Notes under the pieces: model-generated
Told to the model about the DNA's origin: nothing
Database searches by the model: none
The model's input: only the letters and a program-made list of their open reading frames with translations
NCBI GenBank assembly: GCA_023974075.1
Contig: JAMFTG010000124.1
Location: forward strand, 214,001 to 278,000
From: Chaenocephalus aceratus
Taxonomy: Eukaryota > Chordata > Actinopteri > Perciformes > Channichthyidae
Length of the DNA stretch: 64,000 bases
Direction: 5' to 3'
In this document: in pieces, positions 31,600 to 42,537 of the stretch
Numbering within the stretch: position 1 is the first letter of the stretch
How the letters are laid out: each line of letters begins with the position of its first letter
Program-made: the position numbers and the translations under genes

Positions 31600-32937
31600 C
31601 CTGTATGGGAGGAGCATCCACACAACTCCTCCTGTTGTTTTTGCATATAAGCCTGTTGAATCCTTAGTCCGGTCTCTTTTTCCTTCAGGCGGTCCAGATA
31701 GTAAGATCTCAGAGAGGGGAAGAAGAGCAGGGGCCTATGCTACGAAGCTGGTTCAACCTAACCTGGATATGTTTGAGTTAGCCGGTTGGCCTAATCCAAA
31801 ACATACGCGCTCTCGCTAAACTGTACTACGACGCTGGTTATCAAGTGGATCGCTCAAGCCAGCCGTGTCCTATCTAGTTAGGTGCGCGTTCACATGAAAG
31901 GGGTGGTATTTGGAGCATTCGACCAATCACAGACATGGAGAAGCGCACTGACAGCGCAGCGTCATACTTCCTGAATGAAAAGTGAACTTTAATACTAGTC
32001 AAATATGAAGAAGTTAAACTTTAAACATCCATGACTTAAACACTTGATCCAGGATCAAAGCCACATAGCTGCACCTGCAAGGTGAATACAGCTGGCAAAA
32101 GAAAAAGTGTTTGAATGCGTACATTAACAGGTTTATGATATCACTGCCCCGTCTAAGACACGATCTGACTTCAATTACATTTGTCTCGAGTGTTTTGTCA
32201 ACTTAATGTGTTGCTTAAAATAATACTTCTGCATACAGTATGTGACGCTGTGAGTGTTGCACGGCCAGATACGGCTCAGCTGACTCAGATCAGGAGATAC
32301 GTGATACATTATAAAGTGATATGCCGCGGACTGTACTTAATGTACTCTGATCCGGTTACTTATGTTGTGACCGATATTTAAGTAAGCTTTCTTAACGCTA
32401 ATGTTATAATAGTCAGATTGCTCTGAAGATGGAGGTGATATTCTATTAATGTTCACGTTCACACAGTCGGTGATTTTTGCCGGCCGTCTTTCCTGCGACG
32501 GCAGTTTTTCTGTGTTTCCTTTCTCCTGTAATATGACTTGATCGCTTTAAACTCTGCACACTGAGCTCTGATTGGTCAGCAGGCAGTGCTTTCACTGAGT
32601 TGAGCTCTTAGCCTGCAACCTAACCTGGTCCCGACCAGGTTAGCTGCTTAGCATATATTACCATGGAGATCTAGCCTGCTAAAAAGAGAACCAGCTTCGG
32701 ATGACCGGAAAGCCGGAGTTTTCCCTGAATTTAGCCGGCTAAGCGAAAATCCTGCTTCGCAGTATACCCCCCAGGAGTACTCCTTTGTATTGTATTGTAT
32801 TTACCTTTTACCATTAAAGCAGATTATTGTTTAACCCTTTATCTGGTGCTTTGAATTCCTTCTTTAATAAATCTGACTAGCTCATCAAAGGACACGCGGA
32901 GCTGAGGTGGGTTTCAGACCACACTCAGACTCCAACA
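31600..32937 (+). repeat. LTR-like segment, family X, copy 2, split by an insertion
   Basis: The left part has a TATA-like GCATATAAGCC (31644). After the 31731-32771 insertion it continues with ACCTTTTACCATTAAAGCAG, CTCATCAAAGGACACGCGGA and the end CAGACTCCAACA. No internal retroelement genes are adjacent, so it looks like a solo LTR. The exact 5' boundary is not determined. Confidence 0.55.
31731..32771. mobile_element. Inverted-repeat DNA element, 1041 bp
   Basis: The ends GGGCCTATGCTACGAAGC and (reverse complement) GGGGGTATACTGCGAAGC match at 14 of 18 positions, flanked by CAG on both sides (31728-31730 and 32772-32774). The interior has matching AGCTGGTT, AACCTGG and AGCCGG(C/T) motifs at both ends and no transposase. 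A 3-bp duplication suggests PIF/Harbinger, but CAG is not the usual target. It splits a family X LTR. Confidence 0.75.
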
Positions 32938-32999
32938 GTTGGTAGACCTCGTGAGCTGGTCATTTCAAAAGTAGCTCACCAGCCAAACAAGTGTGGGCA

Positions 33000-33041
33000 G
33001 TTTCTCATACAGCATCTCTACAGAGATGCTGTATGAGAAAC
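33000..33041. repeat. Perfect 20-bp hairpin
   Basis: GTTTCTCATACAGCATCTCT, two bases (AC), then its exact reverse complement. This is too long to be expected by chance. Confidence 0.95.
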
Positions 33042-33560
33042 CAATGTGAGTTTGGGAAATTGCATAATATAAATGTATTTTAGTATACCTCAACAATGGA
33101 ACCTGCTGATTGGTCCACCTGAAGAAGAGGGGAGCATATAAGCTGCAGCCATGCAGTTTCCTCTGCCCTCTCTCTGACTCGACTTCTCCCAACACTGTTG
33201 CATATTTATATCTGTCCTGTTGTGCTGTGGGTATAACGGTCCTCTTGCTTGTTTTGAAACCTCATAAATAGAAACTACTACTACTTACTCACCGTGCCTA
33301 CGTCAACCACCTCCCCCCCCTGGCAGCATATTCTCTACCCCCGCACCATCTCCCCCGTCTCCATCACCGTGCCTATGTCAACCACCTCCCCTCCCTTCAA
33401 GAAAGCATCTGCAGTCTCCGAAGCCTGATAAGGATGTGTGTGTACAAAACACAACAAACTCACTGATATGTGTGGGGTCCAGGCTCAAGGGCGTATGGCA
33501 CTCTCAACTCTTTCCAGGACATGCCGGGGCCCTGCCTGCCAGTAGCTTTGCTGATATCTG
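33042..33560. other. LTR-like promoter and spacer
   Basis: 33095-33240 has GGAGCATATAAGCTGCAGCC, similar in style to a retroelement promoter. 33290-33400 has two copies of CACCGTGCCTA(C/T)GTCAACC. No gene is seen. Confidence 0.35.
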
Positions 33561-33626
33561 TGTTGATAGGTAATAGATTAAGAGCGGTGATATCATCTTA
33601 TAAACAGGAAGCGCCCAAACGTTCGT

Positions 33627-35527
33627 GTGAGTTTATCTAATTTAGCAGTGATTCCATGTCAGCCACAGCTTGTTACTAAAAACATGACTGATAGTGTGTT
33701 TAACAAACTTAAACTAGCTTTATTAAATATCAGGTCTTTGGCAGGAAAAACATTTTTAATCAATGATTTTATCGCTGAGCACAATCTCGATTTTATGTTT
33801 TTAACAGAAACTTGGATTGAACAAAATGACAGTGCAGCTGTTCTTATCGAATCAACCCCTCCCAACTTTAGTTTTATGAGTCAGGAAACAATGCATAAGA
33901 GAGGGGGTGGAGTTGCTATTCTGTTCAATGATTCCCTTCAATGCAGGAAGACATCGTATGGAAACTTTGATTCTTTTGAATATGTGGCCCTTCAGCTGAA
34001 ATGCTCCTCTCGAGCTCTGTTCCTAAATATCTAGAGACCACCCAAATACTGTGCAAGCTTTGTGATGACTTCACTGAACTGCTGTCTATAGTGTGTATTG
34101 ACTTTGACCGTCTAGTCATTGTTGGTGATTTTAACATCCATGTTGACAACCCCCAGGACAGAGGGGCTAAAGAACTGTTTTGTGTTCTTGATAGCTATGG
34201 ACTGACTCAGCATGTGACGGAGCCCACGCACAATAAGGGGCACACTCTGGACTTAATGATCTCAAAGGGTCTGAATATCTCTAAGGTTGTGGTGACTGAT
34301 GTTGCGCTCTCTGACCATTCCTGTGTTTTCTTTGAGAGCTCTATTTCTGTTCACACAAGTGTTCAAAAAGAGGTAACCACAAAGCGATGTTTAACTGAAA
34401 ATACTAGGGAAATGTTTACTCAGAATTTTTCTTCCACACTTGCCCCTGCTAACACCTCAGTAAATGAGCTAGTAGATCATTTTAATTCAAAAATTAAAAA
34501 TGTTATAGATGCCATTGCTCCAACTAGGGTAAAGGAAGTGACTGGGAAGAAAATATCTCCATGGAGAAAGGCCATGACCGTGAAAACAGAAAAAAGAGAG
34601 TGTCGAAAAGCTCAACGCAGGTGGCGAAAAATAAATCTCCAGGTTCACTTTGAAATCTATAAAGAGAGACTTGGCCTTTATAATTTGGAATTGAAAAACC
34701 CACGACAATCGTTCTTCTCTGATATCATTACCAAAAACAAAAACAACGCACGTGCCTTGTTTGCTACCGTCGGCAGACTGACTAACCCCCCAGTGTCAGT
34801 AGCCTCTGAATTTCTATCCACCAGGGCGTGCAATGACTTTGCCTTCTTCACTGACAACATTCAGAACATCAGACAAGCAGTCAGTGCCTCTGCATCAGGA
34901 ACAGCACATGTGTTGTCTCTGTGTCCACTTAACATCAATTCAGACATCATGACACAATTCCATCAGATTAATGATAAAAACCTAGAGGACATTATACAAC
35001 TTCTGAAGTCCTCCTCCTGCTGCCTTGATATTATTCCAACATGATTTTTCAAAGATGTTTTTCGTTGCATGGCCTCAGAACTACTTCATATAGTAAACAA
35101 ATCTCTTCACTCAGGTATTTTTCCACAGGCCCTGAAAACTGCAGTCATCAAACCGCTCTTAAAAAAGAATAATCTAGATGCTTCAGTAATGACCAATTAC
35201 AGGCCCATATCAAACCTCCCATTTCTAGATAAAATCATTGAACAAGTTGTTTTTCAACAGTTGAGTAATTTCTTGCATTTAAATAACTGTTTCGATGTGT
35301 TCCAGTCAGGCTTTCGTCCAAACCACAGCACTGAGACTGCTCTTGTAAAGGTCTTTAATGACATCCACTTAAACACAGACAGTGGCAGAACTTCAGTGTT
35401 AGTATTATTAGATCTCAGTGCTGCGTTTGACGCTGTTGACCACAGCATATTACTAGACCGACTGGAAAACTGGGTGGGACTTTCGGAAACAGCTCTAAAT
35501 TGGTTTGAATCCTACTTAACCTGTTAA
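33627..35527 (+). pseudogene. L2/CR1-like LINE ORF2: endonuclease and start of RT
   Basis: The endonuclease opens with LALLNIRSLAGKTFLIND, LTETWIEQND and KRGGGVAILFND. A frameshift near 34030 moves it to the 34001-35044 frame, which has VGDFNIHVDNPQ, EPTHNKGHTLDLMI and the catalytic DVALSDHSCVFF. A stop at 35042 interrupts the linker. RT then starts (35069-35527) with YRPISNLPFLDKIIE, FQSGFRPNHSTETALVK and LLDLSAAFDAVDH, and ends at WFESYLTC. The rest of RT, including the Asp-Asp motif, is missing; a short TTAAGCCTG repeat and a T run follow. Same family as the LINE at 1-1466. Confidence 0.9.
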
Positions 35528-35554
35528 GCCTGTTAAGCCTGTTAACCTGTTTTT

Positions 35555-37765
35555 TTTTTTCACGACAGTCAGGGTATTGTTGTGACCGAAGAGGGCCATG
35601 TGGTGAGGGTTGCCACAGATCATTTCAGGAACAGCTTCAAGGAGAAAGATGTGGGAAGAGGAGATGATTCCCTGGAACTGCTGGATCGCCAGGTTCCAGG
35701 GGACATCGTGCAGGCTTTAGAACTAACGCACTAACAGTTAGCGAATTGGAGGGTGCGCTCAACAGAATAAACAAGGGTAAGGTTCCTGTGGAATTTTTTG
35801 CAAAGTTCTGGAGCATACTAGGGCCAGTATTGTTGGAGGTTCTGACAGAGGTGCTGCAGGCAGGAGAAATGAGCGGGTCTTTAGCCACCGGGGTGATCTC
35901 CCTCCTGTATAAGAAGGGAGATCGCACTGAAATAGGCAACTGGCGACCTTTGACCATGCTATGTGTGGACTATAAACTTCTGGCAAAAGTACTCACTGAT
36001 AGGCTAGGCGAAGCAATGCCCCATTTGGTTCATGTTGACCAGACATGTGCAGTGCCAGGGCGTTCAACAAGATGGAACCTGCAGCTCCTAAGGGATGCTG
36101 TAGTTTGGGCAGAGGACAGAAACCTGCCACTCATGCTGGTTGCTCTTGACCAAACCAAGGCGTTCGACAGGGTGCAGTGGAGATTTATGTTCAGCATATT
36201 GGAGAGGCTAGGGTTTGGTAAAGTCTTTATGAGGTGGTTGCGCACATTATACATGAACGTGGGGAGCAGGGTAGTAGTGAACGGATACCTAGGCGATGTC
36301 TTCCGGTTACAATCACGTGTGAGACAAGGGTGCCCTCTCTCACCACTGCTATATGTGCTCTATATGGAGCCTTTGGCTGCAGCCATCAGGGCCGACACAG
36401 GGGTCAGAGGGTTTCTAGTGCCTGGCAGTGGAGGGTTACGGGTGAAACTGTCCCAGTATGCAGATGACACCACTTTGCTGCTTGATAGGGATGAGTGCCT
36501 TATTCGTTCGCTGCAAATCATGGAGGACTTCGGCAGGGCATCCGGTTCCAAGCTTAATTGTGCAAAGTCCTCTGTGAAGTTTTTTGGGAAATGGAGGGAA
36601 AGGATGGATGTGCCAGGGGGTCTTGCTTTCTGCCCAGGGCCTATAAAAGTTCTGGGGGTCAGGTTTGAGTCGACTAAAAGTGCTACCCTGAGTTGGGCAA
36701 GACAGCTTGAGGCAGTAGAGAGGAACGTGTCTCTCTGGAAGAGTAGGCAGTTGACCTTCATAGGGAAGGTATTAGTGCTGAAGGTAGATATATTGCCATC
36801 CCTCGTATATCTCGCATACATATATCCGTTGCCGGTCAGCATGAGGAGGCCTCTCATGCGCCTCTTGTTTGGCTTCATATGGGGTGGGAGATATGAGTAT
36901 GTGGCAAGAGGCCGCATGCTGGCTGGGGTCGAAGCAGGGGGGAGAGATGTACCACATTTAACTCTGAAAATGGACTGCATCTTTTTTTCAACTTTATGTA
37001 GGGAAGTATCAGGCCCAGTAGTACATCCTTCTGGTTTTTTATCCGCCTTTTCTTTTCTTATCAAGCAAGAGAGCTTATGGCCTGGAGCAACTTGGGGCCC
37101 AGGGCGGAACAGCAGCCATGGCACTACCGCCATGCAGCAAAGTGGCTTCGGGCTCACCCGGAGGCTGCCGGGCCAGAGGTGAAACTCAATCACAGAACCC
37201 TATATCAAGAAGCCAGAGAGAAAATCAATGTTGGTCCTGTTATTGGAATACCATCCAAAGTGTGGAGGAGGATCCAGCCGAAGGGACTGGACAATAGGCT
37301 GAAGGACCTTAACTGGCTGTGCCTGCTCAGGTGCCTGCCAGTGCGGGAAATCATGCACCGTCATGGATTGGCAAGGTCTCCGGTGTGCCCTAGGCCAGAT
37401 TGTAAGGATGAAGAGTCCATCAGACATGTCATGTGGGACTGTACATTCGCACAGGGAGCATGGAGAAGAGTGGAAGGGTGGTTAGGACAGAGTTTTCCTG
37501 GTCTTAAGATTACATCGAAAGGGGCTCGGGTCCCGGTGAAGCATGGGCAATGTTCCCCGTTTGGCTAGTGGTAAGCCTGCTGAAGAGAAATCTTTGGCTG
37601 GCTAGGCAGGATGTTGCAAAGAACAAATGCTGCAGCAGCATAAGGGGGATAGTAGGAAAAGTAAGGGCAGATATGAAGGGGAGAATGGAGAGGGACATTC
37701 TGAAATGGGGACAACACGCCGCTTTGGAAAGATGGAAGGAGGGTTTAGGGCTGGTGGGGTGAAGA
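35555..37765 (+). pseudogene. Tx1-like LINE ORF2: RT and C-terminal zinc knuckle
   Basis: Frame 35746-37182 (478 residues) has the RT blocks GVISLLYKKGDRTEIGNWRP, DQTCAVPGRST, ALDQTKAFDRVQW, VRQGCPLSPLLYVLYMEPL and the catalytic QYADDTTLL. The wording is Tx1-like rather than L2-like. The C-terminal part is in other frames: 37077-37568 with the knuckle CPRPDCKDEESIRHVMWDC, then 37550-37765. Upstream, 35565-35740 encodes VVTEEGHVVRVATDHF and RQVPGDIVQALELTH before a stop. The endonuclease is missing (5' truncation). AATAAA and an A run at 37890 mark the 3' end. Confidence 0.9.
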
Positions 37766-37926
37766 CCAGAGATCACCTGATGGTTATTGCATTTATGAAA
37801 AGTAAAGGTGTTATATGTTGTATTTAAAGCCCCTTGTTTACTTGTTTGTAAACTGTGTATAAGAATGATGTAAATTGAAGCTTTGTTTGAATAAAAAAAC
37901 AAAGCTGCTTAAATCTGAGCCAGAGG

Positions 37927-38703
37927 GTGTTGGCGGCATCAAGCACCCGCCCGCTTCTTTCAGTCCTGGAGATTGAGGGTACCTCTTCTACCCGCGTCAA
38001 CCAGCTGTCTGCCGACGGTGCAGGTAATCAGGCCACAAGGAGGGAGGGTGCACTGGCGCCAGCTGCCGGGTTTGTGGCCATGGGGGTCATGAAGCTAAAA
38101 ACTTCACTGTGCCCAAGGCCTGCCATGGCCGCGGTGGGACCGATCAACTCTACCGTAGCTGTCCTGGGCGTAGGAGGACGTTTGCAGAAGTATCCGGGGC
38201 CAACAACCAGAGGGAAACAGCGCTCGAGGACCTCCTGGAGGGGCTTTTTCAGGACCATCGGGGCCGCTATGCTTCCAGTGAGCATGGTGGAGACCGCAAC
38301 AGTGGAGCAGGGACCAGGCGGTGGCCCGGGGACTGGCAGCATGGGCCAAGGCCTCGCGGGGACTAAAGACTCACCTGTAGCAGGCGAAGTGGGTGTCAAG
38401 CCTGGGGCACGAAAAGGATCGCAGGCTTTCGGAACAGGTTCTGGTAAGAAGGCACATGCAGATCCCCCCCGTGGCTGTGATCCGGATGGCTGCAGCAAAA
38501 ATAAAATCAGCGACACACGGCACGCCCAGGACACAGCCACAAAGAAGAATCGCCTCTGTGCTCTTTCGGACAAAGGAGGCAGAGCCACATGGGAAAGGTC
38601 AAAGCAGCGTCCGACTCTACGGGAAAGGCAGGTGGGAAGGAGCAACAGGGTGGAGGTCTCCGCTGAGCACCTTGACAAGATCCCGAGAGACACAACCTGT
38701 TAA
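37927..38703 (+). pseudogene. Tx1-like LINE ORF1 fragment (zinc-knuckle region)
   Basis: The long 258-residue frame is not the original one. In neighbouring frames, knuckle-like text of Tx1 ORF1 is visible, e.g. KACHGRGGTDQLYRSCPGRR (38115) then TFAEVSGANN; GAGNQATRREGA and GHEAKN-like parts precede it. Fish proteins named zinc-finger CCHC domain 3-like, which are Tx1 ORF1 products, end this way. Several Cys are replaced and the frame shifts repeatedly, so it is dead. It lies directly behind the ORF2 3' end, the reverse of the normal ORF1-ORF2 order. Confidence 0.6.
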
Positions 38704-38759
38704 TGGGGAGTGGGATGAGTTACCCTTGATAGGGACTCACTGCGCTCCTGCACAACACC

Positions 38760-39060
38760 TGTAGGAGCAAACACAGTGGTGGTGGCTTAAAGCCCACCTC
38801 CGCTCCGCGCCGTCCGTTAGATGAGCCTGGTCAGATTAATAAGAGAAGGAGTTCAAAACACCGGAATAAAAGTTATAACAATAATCTGATTTTAATGGTA
38901 AAAAACACCAATACAAGTTACAGAGTACTCTGGACTCCCAGTTCCACTGCCGTGCGATACAGTTATCGGGACCAGCCAGTCAGAAACAGGGGACTCGTGC
39001 ATGAAAACACATCAGTATACATAGACATAGATGTGTTGGTTGCTCCGCCTCCCCCAAATC
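38760..39060 (-). repeat. LTR-like segment, family X, copy 3
   Basis: The minus strand shows CCATTAAAATCAGATTATTG, CTCATCTAACGGACGGCGCG, GGAGCGGAGGTGGGCTTTAA and the end TTTGCTCCTACA at 38760, matching copies 1 and 2. The far boundary is not found. Confidence 0.5.
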
Positions 39061-39870
39061 TCTAATTGGTCGATTTAGCGAATCAGAGAGTCCGTGGGGT
39101 CGGCTGCTCACTCCCCTAGGTGTTCTTACTGGTTGGATTCACTTCGGGTCGGGCCCAATACAGCGAATCAGAGTTCTGGGAAAAAGTATTTTACTTCTGA
39201 ACAGAGCGTGAGAGCTTCGGAAGTAAACAGAGTCAATCCTTATCTTCCACCTGAATTCACTCCTTTACTTTACTTTGTGAAGATTTCACACCAACTATTC
39301 TTTCCCAGACAATCAAACATTGTACACAGATATATTGGTGCCTGAGACGATATTGGCCCCAGAAAGAACCTTGAAAGAATATGTGTGTGTGCTGGTATCT
39401 GGGTCAGTGAGTGTAAGTGAGAAGGTTATATATATAGGATTACTTGAAAACAGTCCCAAATAATACATGTTCACTTCAATACAGATTAAAATAATACGTG
39501 TTTACTTGAATACAGTTTAGAACAATAACTGTTTACTTTACACCTTACTCAATGCACCCCCTTTTTAAAGATTTTAAAAGGAAAATTGTTTGCATATGGC
39601 AGGTATACAATGTGTTAATGAAATGTGATGCTTTTATGAAAATGGGTCTGATTTCTTAATAAAATCTCACGGTGTGCATTTATTTATTATAGGATTGCTC
39701 AAAATACACCTGTGTGACTAAAATGTGATGTAAATGTGCAGTGTTTCCCCTAGGTTTACTGCCTTGGCAGGGTGCTGCTCGGGTACCCCGACTTTTTGGT
39801 ACCCTCTGGAGCAGAGAGAGGAGCTGTGGATTGTTGTTATTGATATCGTACAGTAACAAAGTATTTGTAC
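39061..39870. other. AT-rich DNA, unpaired hAT-like end
   Basis: 39739-39790 (CAGTGTTTCCCCTAGGTTTA) resembles a fish hAT left end with no partner seen. The rest may be the U3 side of the LTR-like segment. No gene. Confidence 0.35.
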
Positions 39871-40102
39871 TAGGGCCGGGACTTTAACGCGTTAATTAAG
39901 ATTAATTAATTACACAAAAATTAACGCGTTCAAAAAATTAACGCATTTTAATCGCACTTTAATCGCACTTATTTTTGCACAGCGGAACGTTTCTCACTGG
40001 ATGAGTTTCAGGCGTACCGATTATACTGGAGCACCAACTAACGTTCATGACTTCAGCATGGGACTTCAAACAACAACAAACCACGGTGAACAATAGTCAA
40101 AC

Positions 40103-40542
40103 ATGAACGAACAAGCTGATGAGACCGCTTTGGTCGGCCCCGTGGATGGGACATTTTGTTTTAGAAAACGGACGGATGGAAGCGTCGACAAGAGCACGGT
40201 TGTGTGCACATTATGCCAAAAAAGAATTTGCATATCACCGCAGCTACATCAAGCCTAAAGTATCACCTAAATGCAAAGCATGTAGCAGCTAGCGTGGACG
40301 TTAGCCCGACTCCGAGTGCAAGGAACCACACCCTGACCCAACCCACACTCAGCCAGACGACTGGTTTCAGGGCCAGGATAAGTAAGTCCACGTCTGAGAG
40401 AATAACCAACTCCCTCGACATTAAGGACTGCCCGATGGCCCGGGGCTATCTAGTATTTAGCTCGGGCAATGAAGCCTCACCTGCTGGTTGCCCGATCGGG
40501 CAATCTATCATGCCAGTATCATGCAGCTCGCGGATCCAGTAA
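40103..40542 (+). pseudogene. ZBED-type hAT transposase N-terminus, frameshifted
   Basis: Starts MNEQADETALVGPVDGTF. The BED finger begins with VVCTLCQK (C-x2-C) and ends, in another frame, with SSLKYHLNAKHVAA (H-x4-H). The break is near an A6 run (about 40216-40221) and a 2-bp indel a little further on. A Ser/Thr-rich linker with TTGFRARISKSTSERITNSL follows, typical of the region after the BED finger in ZBED1-like transposases. No RNase-H-like catalytic domain follows. Confidence 0.7.
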
Positions 40543-41260
40543 TGAGTGACCCGACAGTAAAGCTAAACATATCTATAACTAGTTACGGTAGTTTGAGAGG
40601 TAATTAAAATAGCTACGTGTGATATTCTACCCTGAAGTGTGTGTTTTGTCCGCTCACCGCTGCAGGTGATCATGCAGAGCTGCGTGTCGAGTCTCGACTC
40701 GTCAGCAGCAGCTGACCCCAGTGAGATGATAGTGAACTGTTCATGAACTTGTCATGAACAGTTCATGGAATATCAGTGAACCATATTCATGAACAGCTCA
40801 TAACAGCTCATAAACAAAGTTGATGAACTGTTCATGAAAGTGTCATGAACATTAAATGGACACTAGGGCAGATCATGAACTACTCATGAAACTCCTGTGC
40901 TGGAATGGTTCATGAACAATTCATGAAATGGAGTTTTTCAGTGAGTGTGTAGGGATATTCAGTTTCAACCAAGAACATATCAAGAACTGTTCATAACAAT
41001 TTCATGAACCATTCATGAACATGAACATGAACTGTTCATGAACCACTGACTGTGGGTCAATTGGCGACCATAGAAAACAACAATTATGTCAATCACAATG
41101 GAACTTTACTCAAATTAACAAACAAACAAACATGTATACAGGTGGAGCACTACAATTAATCCTATCACTATTTGAAGCAGTTCTTGACACTCAGCTGCAC
41201 AAAAAAATGTGTTACGGGTCCCAAAAGCTTGGTTACCACGGCAACAATAAATGATTTCTG

Positions 41261-41328
41261 TAGAAAACAGAAAAGTGCAGCAGCAATAATTATACACAGG
41301 ATCCGGTTGATCGTCTGGATTGCTTCTT
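41261..41328. repeat. 68-bp direct repeat, copy a
   Basis: CTGTAGAAAACAGAAAAGTG through GGTTGATCGTCTGGATTGCT, repeated without visible difference at 41833-41900. Confidence 0.85.
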
Positions 41329-41832
41329 ATTCAACATTCAAACTACACAGTTACATTCAAATAGCTGAACTTTACAAACATCACAGTTATCCGTCTGTCA
41401 TGTCAATTACTGTATCTCAAGGAGAACTTCAACATAGTCAATATAAACACATAACGCTATAAAATAATACTTTCTATCAATATATCTATCTTTACCAAAT
41501 ATAACATATTATGGAGATCACAAAGATACACTGTCAATGTTAATAAACAAAAAACAAGGCAATGTGCCTGCAAGACTGCACTCAGGTAAACAAAACATAT
41601 TACCCGTGCGCAGCAGCTAACCTGCCTGCGAGCCTTCGCTCAGGTCACACTTACCCAGGCGCGGCTGAAGCCCGCGAAAATGGCATCTATTGTTGCCGAC
41701 AGTTTAGTATTTTTAAAATACCGTTACTATGTCAAACATGCTCAAAACCTTCTGACACACTCTCCTAAACATCTCCAACATCATATCTAATTCACACAAG
41801 TTAACATCGATCATTTTCATCATGTACTGACC

Positions 41833-41900
41833 TGTAGAAAACAGAAAAGTGCAGCAGCAATAATTATACACAGGATCCGGTTGATCGTCTGGATTGCTTC
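41833..41900. repeat. 68-bp direct repeat, copy b
   Basis: Second copy of 41261-41328, 572 bp away in the same orientation. Confidence 0.85.
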
Positions 41901-42537
41901 TGAGGAGGGGGCGGAAGTGTCCCCCCTAAAATAACCCAGATGTCACCGCTCACCTGCCAAAGGTTCCACCTTGGCGCTACTTACTCGTACTGCTTCTCAA
42001 ACAGTACAGATAAACCATAAAATGATATGAATGTCACCAAAATCAATACAGATAATGTTCAGTTTCAAATTCACTATTGTTTTGTTTTAAGATTAAAAGT
42101 TTTAAAAATAAAGAAATGTTCAAATAGTAGATGAATATTCAAGAGGTCTTTAAAATCATCACACTGATCATCAACAGTTCATAAAATGCTCATGAATATT
42201 GATAAATATTCTGAACTTGCCACAATCATCCAAAATTCATGAAATGCTCATAGTCATGAAAAGTTCATGAAATGCTCATGCAGACTTTGTGGGGTTTTAA
42301 TTATAATGTTGTGATTGGCTGGATCATGAAAAGCTCATAAAAGTCTGTCATGAGCAAAACAGGAACTTTATATGAATGAACAATGTTCATAAAGATTTAA
42401 TGAACTGCTCTTTAAAATGGTTCATGAGCATTTTAAGAATGTTGGTTCATGAACATGACAAGTGAACATATAATGAGTTGTTCATGAATGTTTCATGAGT
42501 GCTCATGAACAGCTCATAAAGCCATGAACTCCATCTC

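Larger units (their letters stand above)
40737..42537. mobile_element. Element with TTCATGAA-rich ends, about 1.8 kb
   Basis: Both flanks (40737-41040 and 42170-42537) are packed with TTCATGAA and GTTCATGAAC, the middle is not. The outermost bases are loosely inverted (GAGATGATAGTGAAC against GAGATGGAGTTCATGG). Dense palindromic subterminal motifs are typical of transposase-binding sites. No ORF or target duplication was found, so class and limits are uncertain. Confidence 0.6.

Noticed and set aside
33659..33865. Minus-strand frames opposite the LINE
   Set aside because: Shadows of the LINE endonuclease on the plus strand.
37927..38703. 258-residue intact protein gene
   Set aside because: The frame is not the ancestral one; recognisable Tx1 ORF1 text is in other frames.
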